Shown: in pieces, positions 32,115-37,536 of the stretch
Layout: each line of letters opens with the position of its first letter
How positions within the stretch are numbered: the stretch's first letter is position 1
NCBI GenBank assembly: GCA_910586715.1
Contig: CAJUJG010000032.1
Coordinates: 1-37,536 of the forward strand
Source: an uncultured Lachnospiraceae bacterium
GTDB lineage: Bacteria > Bacillota > Clostridia > Lachnospirales > Lachnospiraceae
Direction of reading: 5' to 3'
DNA length: 37,536 nucleotides
Position numbers and translations under genes: made by a program
The notes under the pieces: model-generated
What the model was told of the DNA's origin: nothing
Database searches by the model: none
The model's input: the letters and a program-made list of their open reading frames with translations, nothing else

Positions 32115-33121
32115 TACGCAATCACTTCCCCAAGTTTTTCACGCATCATTTCAACCATCTTATCAGACTCCTGCGTCAAATTTCCCTCATCATCCAAAAT
32201 TGGTGTATCCAAAATCGCTTTTACCGCTCCAGCCATTGCCATTGCTTCAGCTACAACTTTTTTCTCATCATCAGAAAAAACTCTATAGTCCGTCCCTTTT
32301 CTTGAAATTATCTGAGTCATCTCATAAATTAATGGTTCAAAAACCGAATTTAAATTAACCAAAAATCGATAAAACATAGCTGCTCTTTTTCTGATTCCGA
32401 TACATAATGAAGATGCCGCATCCATCTCCTCCCTATATTCTTTCGCCTTTGAAAGATTGGAATACGCTTTATCAAGATTAGCGGATGCCTTCGCACCTAC
32501 CACAACTCCTAATATAGCCAATGCAGGTCCTGCAACCAGTCCGCCCAAAACTGCCGTTCCCCCAGCCATTCCCAATCCTCCGGCTGCTAATGATCCGCCT
32601 CCAAAAAACGCAAGTGTTGCATTTGTCGCCGCTGCGCCACTCAAAGTAGCAATGGCAGTTCCTGTCGATGCCGTCGCCAAAGCTCCTGCCGCACCATATG
32701 CCCCAAAAGCTGTTATTGCACCCGCCATTGTGCCGGATAATAATCCTCCAGCCATTGATGTTGCCATTGATTGTAGCTCTTTTAGCTCCGTAAACTTTTT
32801 CTGATCTAAAACCATCTTTTGTAATTCATTAAGTCCCCCTGACTCAGATAATTCCACATGATTAAGCTTTTCAAATTCTGTAATGAACGGTTTAATACTT
32901 TCATCTAAAATTCGAATCTTGCATTTTCCTAGATTATCAATTGCGGAGCCGCAGTTTTTGCGGCATGTTTCAATCTTCTTAGATGCATCCTTTATAATTT
33001 CATCAGCCCTTTCATTTTTTCTATTAGCCTCTTTTTGGTCAATCCCCGCTTTAACAGATTTTCCAACGCCAAAGGCACCTGCTGCTGCGCCGATTCCTAT
33101 AAACAAAAATGGTATAGGCAT
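32114..33121 (-). CDS. Glycine-rich hydrophobic protein (glycine-zipper type)
   Basis: A 335-aa protein I cannot assign to a named family. Residues 1-20 are hydrophobic (PIPFLFIGIGAAAGAFGVGK). Residues 25-110 are helical and polar. Residues about 118-215 are a long Gly/Ala-rich hydrophobic segment (AGGLLSGTMAGAITAFGAYG, then TLSGAAATNATLAFFGGG and GGLVAGPALAILGVVVGAKA) typical of glycine zippers that pack in membranes. The C-terminal 120 residues are helical and soluble with a short acidic end. It follows the TerB-like gene after 15 bases with a GGGGG site, and is coupled to the YkgJ-like gene. A membrane-inserting role is inferred from composition. Confidence 0.7.
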   Translation of the reverse strand: MPIPFLFIGIGAAAGAFGVGKSVKAGIDQKEANRKNERADEIIKDASKKIETCRKNCGSAIDNLGKCKIRILDESIKPFITEFEKLNHVELSESGGLNELQKMVLDQKKFTELKELQSMATSMAGGLLSGTMAGAITAFGAYGAAGALATASTGTAIATLSGAAATNATLAFFGGGSLAAGGLGMAGGTAVLGGLVAGPALAILGVVVGAKASANLDKAYSNLSKAKEYREEMDAASSLCIGIRKRAAMFYRFLVNLNSVFEPLIYEMTQIISRKGTDYRVFSDDEKKVVAEAMAMAGAVKAILDTPILDDEGNLTQESDKMVEMMREKLGEVIA

Positions 33122-33136
33122 AATCTTATCCCCCTT

Positions 33137-33688
33137 TTACATTGTTAATTCTTTAATCGTCAACTTGACATCATTTAATAATTGTACAATTTCAACATCA
33201 ACATCTTTTTCCCGCTTGTCTCTTGCACTGCTTTTCGAAAATGTTGATGCAATCCATTTCTTCTGCTCCTTCAATGCTAATATTGTATTTGCAGTATCAA
33301 CAAATTCCTGATACACTTCCAAATTTACAGACCATTTCTCTTTCAAATAATTAACAATCTTCTTTTCCTCATCTGAAAAAAAAGAATCTGCAAATCCTAA
33401 ATTTACCAAATTCCATACGATCCGTGCTAAAACGGATGCATCTCGCAATCCATACCATTCCCGACCTGCCTGCTCATCAATCTGTTGTTTAACAATCACG
33501 TCAAAAACACTAGCTGAATCACCCACAAGTTCTTTGCACTTTTCAATCACAGAATTTCTTTCATCCTGATTAAGTTCCAATTCCTTACATATCGTTTCAA
33601 AAATTTTCTCTTCACTGTATGATACCTCCCCGTCCGCCATCATATAAAGGTAATACAATGTAGCCTCTTCATTCTTCTTTCCAAACAT
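33137..33688 (-). CDS. TerB-like protein
   Basis: A 183-aa helical protein. The start ATLYYLYMMADGEVSYSEEKIFETIC is typical of the TerB/DjlA-N fold, where ADG and EE residues bind metal; a second similar segment, FADSFFSDEEKKIVNYL, lies near residue 100-118, as expected for this duplicated helical domain. The C terminus (about 155-183) is basic and then ends with a small helix. TerB proteins are cytoplasmic or membrane-associated parts of Ter stress systems. A GGAGG site lies just before the ATG, 15 bases after the glycine-zipper protein gene. With the Ter operon at the left end, this makes two separate Ter-type loci in the window. Confidence 0.75.
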   Translation of the reverse strand: MFGKKNEEATLYYLYMMADGEVSYSEEKIFETICKELELNQDERNSVIEKCKELVGDSASVFDVIVKQQIDEQAGREWYGLRDASVLARIVWNLVNLGFADSFFSDEEKKIVNYLKEKWSVNLEVYQEFVDTANTILALKEQKKWIASTFSKSSARDKREKDVDVEIVQLLNDVKLTIKELTM

Positions 33689-33703
33689 TGTTTTCTCGCC
33701 TCC

Positions 33704-35266
33704 TTACAGTTTAAATGTACTTCCTGTTATCATTTTTGTATTGAAATCTTCCATACTGGAAAACGATGCCTTTCTTCCAAAGTTTTCCGATATTGTATTT
33801 GTACTTTCAATAAACCAGTCAACATCGCCAATTGCCAAAGCATTTTTTATCCCTGTAAATGATTCTCTGAAAATATCCATAGATTCTATTAAATATTCCT
33901 GAATGATACGTTCCATCTCTGCCCGATATTCCCGAATCATCTTAATGTGTTCTTCACAGACTGCCTCAATCTGTATTCTCTGCTCATGCGCAAATTTCTC
34001 TTCCTTTAGGGAATTTGTTAATATTCCATATGTAGCAGATGACAGCGCATAACCAACCATTCCGCCTATCAGTCCCCCGACAACCGGAATAGGAATCGCC
34101 ATCTGCCCCACCACGGAAAACATTGCGGAAGACACCATTCCCGTCCCCTGCTCTCCAAGTGTTTCAAGACACTCTACACCGTCAATTTCACCTTTTAAAT
34201 ATCGTGTAAGCGTTTTTGTCGCAACAATTGCAACTGTAGTAAGCGTTCCTGCAATATTCGTCTTTGACAATGCCCGTATATATTGTGATTTAGAATTTTG
34301 CATAGCGCCTTTCAGAGAAGCGCCGACAAAACCTGTTCCGTAACCTGCTATCGCAGTTGTTGCAGTATCTTTCGCCACATTCATCACAGCATCATCAGGT
34401 TCCGCTTCCCCTTTACAAACAGCTACCAGGTTTTTAACGATAGATACACTGCCGCGAATCATCACTGCCGTTTCTGCCGTTTGAACTCCCGCCCTATGAG
34501 ATATTTTTGCCACATCTATTGCCGTGGATAACTCCGGATGCATACGGGCAAATATAGCCTCCTCGCTCGAAACAGAACTTTTTCGCAAATTCTTCCTTAT
34601 TTTTTCCAGCTTGTCGATTCTCTCTTGCAGCTTTTTTGCCTGTTCTATATTCCCGTCGTTTTTTTGTTTCTCCAACTGACGAGATAAACCTTCAATCTTT
34701 ACATCAGCCTCCTGTATCATTTTGTCATACTGATCAGACGGAACATCAATCTTTGCATCATGTTCAAGATACTTCTCAAATTTTTTTGACTGAAGTTTCT
34801 CCAGTGCCCTTGCGGCATCTCCTGCTTTGGCAGGATCTTTTTCAGATGCTCCTAAAAATTTCATTTGGGCACCGGTACCACCAACAATTTCTCCATTGGC
34901 ATCTACCGTAACAGTATCATATATCGGATCATTCACACTCCCCAAATCATCTGTTCTGATTTTTCTACTTGAATCACCATAAATAACATGTCCCGCATTT
35001 GAACGTGCTACCTCTTTTATCTCCGCCGAAAAGCCTGCTTGCTGATGAATATTTTGAAACTTATAATCGGGATTAACGGTTTCCTCCGCGACCTGTTTTA
35101 GACCCTTCACAAGCGCTTTCCCGATTTCATTATCTTCACCGGAATATGCAACGAAATGCTGTTTTGCTGCCTCTCCATATCTTTGAATCGTTTCATATGA
35201 CGCTCCTGCAATTCCGGCATCTAATATATTTTTTTCTTTCTGCTTTTGTTTTTCTTTTTCATTCAT
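33704..35266 (-). CDS. Large glycine-zipper protein of unknown family
   Basis: A 520-aa protein, starting at the ATG 35266 (GGTGG site), not the TTG 24 bases upstream. Residues 40-130 contain a soluble domain with FSAEIKEVARSNAGHVIYGD, RTDDLGSVNDPIYDTVTVD and GGTGAQMKFLGASEKD. Residues 165-225 are a coiled coil. Residues about 260-430 hold hydrophobic, Gly-rich stretches, including ATTAIAGYGTGFVGASLKG and AIPIPVVGGLIGGMVGYALS, and the rest is helical. I recall similar proteins as conserved hypotheticals but no named family. It starts 46 bases after the WYL gene, so the WYL protein heads its operon. It may insert in membranes. Confidence 0.65.
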   Translation of the reverse strand: MNEKEKQKQKEKNILDAGIAGASYETIQRYGEAAKQHFVAYSGEDNEIGKALVKGLKQVAEETVNPDYKFQNIHQQAGFSAEIKEVARSNAGHVIYGDSSRKIRTDDLGSVNDPIYDTVTVDANGEIVGGTGAQMKFLGASEKDPAKAGDAARALEKLQSKKFEKYLEHDAKIDVPSDQYDKMIQEADVKIEGLSRQLEKQKNDGNIEQAKKLQERIDKLEKIRKNLRKSSVSSEEAIFARMHPELSTAIDVAKISHRAGVQTAETAVMIRGSVSIVKNLVAVCKGEAEPDDAVMNVAKDTATTAIAGYGTGFVGASLKGAMQNSKSQYIRALSKTNIAGTLTTVAIVATKTLTRYLKGEIDGVECLETLGEQGTGMVSSAMFSVVGQMAIPIPVVGGLIGGMVGYALSSATYGILTNSLKEEKFAHEQRIQIEAVCEEHIKMIREYRAEMERIIQEYLIESMDIFRESFTGIKNALAIGDVDWFIESTNTISENFGRKASFSSMEDFNTKMITGSTFKL

Positions 35267-35311
35267 GCAATACCACCTTTCCGCATTCAAAATCCGTAAT
35301 TTTCCATCGCT

Positions 35312-36292
35312 TTAAAGCCATCTCCCTTCCATCACCTCCACCATCTCCCCTTGACTTCTCAGCCACATCTCAATCCCTTTCCCAAACACCTCCGCCAACA
35401 CAACATACCCGTTCTCGTCCTGCGAAAGAATCTCCGCTGTCGGCAGCCTGTCCTTTACCGCTTCTATGGAAGCTCCCTTGTAGCGGAACTTCACGCGCTG
35501 CAGCTTTCCACCGTACATAAACTGCACTCGTTTGCGAAATTCCCCTTCCTCAAAACGGTCCTTATACGGAATATGGAACTGCTCTTTCAAAACCTTTAAG
35601 CTCTTAATCCGGTCAATGCGGTAAATCGTCGGAAACGCGTCGTTAAGAACGTCAAAATGTTCCCGAACCTCGTCCGCCTCGTCGATGAACGCCGTCATGT
35701 AGAAATAAAACTCCGAAAATAAAATCGACACAGGTTTTAGCTTGCGCCTGACAAGCTCCTGCCCTTTCATTTTCTGATATTCAATTTCGACATAGCAGCA
35801 TTTCTTAATCGCCTCGCCGATTTTCCACATGGTGTCAATGAAAATCGTATTATGCTGGGGCGGCACATAGTAAAACTGTTCGTTTTGGATAAGCTCCCTG
35901 ACAAGCCTGTGGTTTTCGGGCTTTGCGCAGCAGTCTATCAATCGCTGCAGCATGGAGTCCATTTCCTTTTTGGTGAATGCCCTGCTATCCAAAAGGATTT
36001 TGCAGATTGCAAGGATTTCGCTGTTTGTAAACTTCATTTGGGATGCCTCTAAAAGATAATACGCACCCTTTGTCCGGTCATACTCTACGGTTTTGACAAC
36101 GCCTGTTTTCTCCGCATTCTGCGACAGGAAATCACGGATTTTCTCGATATCCCGCTGAATGGTTTTGGAGCTCACGCCGTATTCTGCTGCCTCCTGTGCC
36201 TTATACAGGAAACCACCTTCTAACAGGGTTGTATACATGCCAAGAATACGCTCCATTTTTGCGTTTTTTTCTAATTCATTATTTTTACTCAT
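35312..36292 (-). CDS. WYL-domain transcriptional regulator
   Basis: A 326-aa regulator taking ATG 36292 (GGAGG 8 bases upstream); a 44-residue extension seen in frame lacks a site. Residues 12-60 are a DeoR-type winged HTH (LEGGFLYKAQEAAEYGVSSK, then TIQRDIEKIRDFL). Residues about 160-240 are the WYL domain, here with a FYFYMTAFIDE segment, so the W-Y-L triad is replaced by aromatic residues. A C-terminal WCX-like part follows (GYVVLAEVFGKGIEMWLRSQG). WYL proteins sense ligands such as nucleotides and often control phage-defence loci. It heads an operon with the glycine-zipper, TerB-like and YkgJ-like genes and diverges from an XRE gene. Confidence 0.88.
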   Translation of the reverse strand: MSKNNELEKNAKMERILGMYTTLLEGGFLYKAQEAAEYGVSSKTIQRDIEKIRDFLSQNAEKTGVVKTVEYDRTKGAYYLLEASQMKFTNSEILAICKILLDSRAFTKKEMDSMLQRLIDCCAKPENHRLVRELIQNEQFYYVPPQHNTIFIDTMWKIGEAIKKCCYVEIEYQKMKGQELVRRKLKPVSILFSEFYFYMTAFIDEADEVREHFDVLNDAFPTIYRIDRIKSLKVLKEQFHIPYKDRFEEGEFRKRVQFMYGGKLQRVKFRYKGASIEAVKDRLPTAEILSQDENGYVVLAEVFGKGIEMWLRSQGEMVEVMEGRWL

Positions 36293-36469
36293 TTTTTGCC
36301 TCCATATCTGAAGCCTTGTTCCACAATTTCCTATGCATGACCAAATATGGTCTTTTTTATTGTAATCAAATTTTGTCATAAATTCAAACAGAATGACGAA
36401 TCCTGTCCATATATTTGTCCACAAATGAAAAACACCAAAATGTCCTTAAATTTTTGCGCAATCCTCTTA

Positions 36470-36509
36470 TGTATAAATTATATAATAAATTCATTATATA
36501 ATTTATACA
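36470..36509. promoter_or_regulatory. Perfect 17-bp inverted repeat between divergent regulators
   Basis: TGTATAAATTATATAAT (36470-36486), spacer AAATTC, and its exact complement (36493-36509) lie between the WYL gene and the XRE gene. Each arm contains a TATAAT-like box, so both divergent promoters could be covered by a regulator bound here. It is a likely operator for WYL or XRE, though AT-rich IRs can also be plain structure. Confidence 0.6.
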
Positions 36510-36536
36510 AGAGTTATGCAAGCAATTTTGAACGGT

Positions 36537-36542
36537 TATAAT
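36537..36542 (+). promoter_or_regulatory. Probable -10 box for XRE gene
   Basis: TATAAT at 36537-36542 precedes the XRE gene by about 25 bases; the -35 (TTATGC, 36514-36519) is weak. A GGAGG site lies at about 36557. Confidence 0.35.
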
Positions 36543-36567
36543 AATACAAAAAACAGGAGGACATCCA

Positions 36568-36789
36568 ATGGTACGTTTGCGGGTTTTAGACATTTTAGAG
36601 GAACAACATCATACCAAATACTGGCTTTATAAGCAGATGGAAATGAGTTATCAGAATTTTTCCAAACTCATCAATAACGAAACGCGCTCCATCCGCTATG
36701 AAAATATTGAAAAGCTCAGCAGATTTTTGGACTGCCCCGTAGGCGACCTGTTTGAAACGGTGGATACTTCCGACGCCAAAGACGCCTGA
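36568..36789 (+). CDS. Small XRE-family (Cro/C1) regulator
   Basis: A 73-aa protein made almost entirely of one Cro/C1 helix-turn-helix: LRVLDILEEQHHTKYWLYKQ, MSYQNFSKLINNETRSIR, YENIEKLSRFLDCPVGDLF. Length and layout (with the closing IEKLSRFLDCPVGDLF) match the short one-domain XRE regulators common in Firmicutes and mobile loci. AGGAGG stands 6 bases before the ATG. It is transcribed away from the WYL gene across the 17-bp inverted repeat, and followed by a strong terminator, so it is a single-gene unit. It may repress itself and the WYL operon; that is inference. Confidence 0.9.
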   Translation: MVRLRVLDILEEQHHTKYWLYKQMEMSYQNFSKLINNETRSIRYENIEKLSRFLDCPVGDLFETVDTSDAKDA

Positions 36790-36836
36790 CTGCGGTCGGC
36801 TTCTTAATTATGTTTTATAACACTCATTATACTAAA

Positions 36837-36871
36837 CCGCATGGACATCAGTCTGTCCATGCGGTAATTTT
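36837..36871 (+). terminator. Intrinsic terminator of XRE gene
   Basis: CCGCATGGACA (36837-36847) and TGTCCATGCGG (36854-36864) form a perfect 11-bp stem with loop TCAGTC, followed by TAATTTTT. Confidence 0.75.
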
Positions 36872-36910
36872 TCCTAAAATTCTGTTTTATAGTGTAGAAT
36901 ATATATGAAC

Positions 36911-37218
36911 ATCATATAGTAAAGCAGAATAAACTTATTAAACTCAACTTGGGAAAAACGTTTTTTACTGTTTATTTTCCTGAATCTATGATATGGTAAT
37001 GATAGAGATTTATTCATTGTATCACGACAAGACAACTATTGTAGAGCCTGATATCTCTGTTATTTGTGATACGAAAAAGCTTACTGAAAAGGGATACAGC
37101 GGCGCGCCTGATTGGATTATTGAAATTGTATCACCGTCCAATGCCAGCCATGACTATATCACCAAGCTCAATATGTACCATAACGCTGGCTCACATTGTG
37201 TACGCTTTACTATATCAT
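36911..37218. repeat. Inverted repeats bracketing the Uma2 fragment
   Basis: ATCATATAGTAAAGC (36911-36925) and GCTTTACTATATCAT (37204-37218) match as inverted repeats at 14 of 15 positions. They enclose about 280 bases that hold a duplicated Uma2 upstream block and a truncated Uma2 gene. No target-site duplication is clear, so a mobile origin is only suggested. Confidence 0.45.
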
Positions 37219-37220
37219 AG
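37024..37220 (+). pseudogene. Truncated Uma2-family gene
   Basis: This is a broken copy of the Uma2 gene at 26394-26957. From about 37024 it reads DKTTIVEPDISVICDTKKL and GAPDWIIEIVSPSNASHDYI, ending YHNAG at about 37189, almost identical to the intact gene. The N-terminal 80 or so residues and the C-terminal 50 are missing, and after the break the frame runs into unrelated codons to a stop at 37218-37220. In front, 36957-37006 resembles the upstream DNA of the intact gene (ACTGTTTATTTTCCTGAAT), so promoter region and middle of gene were joined by an internal deletion. It has no good ribosome site. Confidence 0.85.
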
Positions 37221-37225
37221 AGGTA

Positions 37226-37536
37226 TTAAAGGAGATGAGCAATCAGACATTCCTTCCCCTTAAAAGCAAAACCATACTTTCTGATATTTTCTGGCTCAAA
37301 ACCATCTGCAACAAGTTTTGCCTCGTACCGTTTTTCTTCTATTTGGTTCAGGGCATTCGCAACCGTTTGGGCAAGATCTTTTTCTTTCATGGGCTTATGC
37401 ACCTTAAACTCTATAATATAGGCACAGTCCTTTTCCCTGTCCTTTGGAACAAGCATAATATCATACCGCCCAAAACCGCTCTCCCTGTTCGACGTAATCT
37501 CAAACCTTCCGTCAAGCTCCACCATCAGCCCCAATA
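37226..37536 (-). CDS. Partial PD-(D/E)XK protein (DUF1703/AAA-ATPase-like C terminus)
   Basis: The last 102 residues of a minus-strand protein whose N-terminal part lies beyond the window. The segment FEITSNRESGFGRYDIMLVPKD, then CAYIIEFKVHK, is the C-terminal nuclease-like domain of DUF1703 (PDDEXK_9) proteins: the Asp of GRYDIML, the Glu and Lys of IEFKV are the PD-(D/E)XK residues. In this family it usually follows an AAA-ATPase-like domain. These proteins are abundant and often multicopy in Lachnospiraceae and Bacteroidales; function is uncertain. The frame stays open to the edge, so no true start can be chosen. Confidence 0.85.
   Translation of the reverse strand, partial: LGLMVELDGRFEITSNRESGFGRYDIMLVPKDREKDCAYIIEFKVHKPMKEKDLAQTVANALNQIEEKRYEAKLVADGFEPENIRKYGFAFKGKECLIAHLL

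Noticed and set aside
36293..36424. 44-residue extension of the WYL regulator
   Set aside because: No ribosome site and not HTH-like; ATG 36292 has GGAGG.
1..37536. tRNA, rRNA, CRISPR arrays, transposase or integrase genes
   Set aside because: Looked for on both strands; no cloverleaf, regularly spaced repeats or transposase-like proteins found.

Overview
The window looks like a chromosomal segment of a Gram-positive anaerobe of the class Clostridia, most likely Lachnospiraceae. The reasons are strong GGAGG ribosome-binding sites, standard-code low-to-mid GC genes, a Cys-type NAD-linked formate dehydrogenase module, a 7TM hybrid histidine kinase, MBOAT/DHHW acetylation genes and DUF4422 and Uma2 genes. 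The species cannot be named from sequence alone. Almost every gene lies on the minus strand. Two AT-rich accessory blocks flank a more GC-rich metabolic core.

Block 1 (about 285-10914, minus strand) is one tightly packed operon driven by a near-consensus promoter at 10886-10914. In transcription order it encodes a TerD-dynamin fusion GTPase, an unknown 163-aa protein, a large HerA/VirB4-like ATPase, a toxin with the polymorphic-toxin type 15 (Ntox15) HxxD DNase motif, a DUF1851/Tdi1-like immunity protein, a small dynamin-like GTPase with a C-terminal zinc ribbon, and an intact TerD. The TAA stop of the ATPase overlaps the ATG of the toxin. Behind TerD lie two decaying TerD paralogues: a C-terminal remnant, and a nearly complete gene whose codon 30 is an amber stop in a Trp-like position. 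I regard this effector/immunity/HerA/dynamin/Ter operon as the best candidate for an undescribed conflict or toxin-export system.

The core (10951-26131, minus strand) holds a GH2 glycoside hydrolase, a DHHW/MBOAT/lipoprotein acetylation cluster, a methionine ABC transporter pair (MetN-MetI, without MetQ), a hybrid histidine kinase next to a DUF4422 protein, and a formate dehydrogenase catalytic subunit with an NAD(P)H/FeS oxidoreductase partner. Several intergenic gaps carry hairpins. Three of them share an identical 18-base core with compensating changes in the outer arms. The MBOAT-DHHW gap can fold into a branched RNA.

The right part (26394-37536) starts with a plus-strand Uma2 gene, followed by minus-strand genes. 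These are a membrane protein, a zinc-ribbon/membrane/discoidin-like protein, an unknown helical protein, and an LRAT-like papain-fold protein followed by a 40-aa ORF. Block 2 (31848-36292) is WYL regulator, glycine-zipper protein, TerB-like protein, second glycine-rich hydrophobic protein and YkgJ-like metal-cluster protein. The WYL gene diverges from a small XRE regulator across a perfect 17-bp inverted repeat. The end contains a truncated Uma2 copy between inverted repeats and a partial PD-(D/E)XK protein running out of the window. No tRNA, rRNA, CRISPR array or transposase gene was seen.
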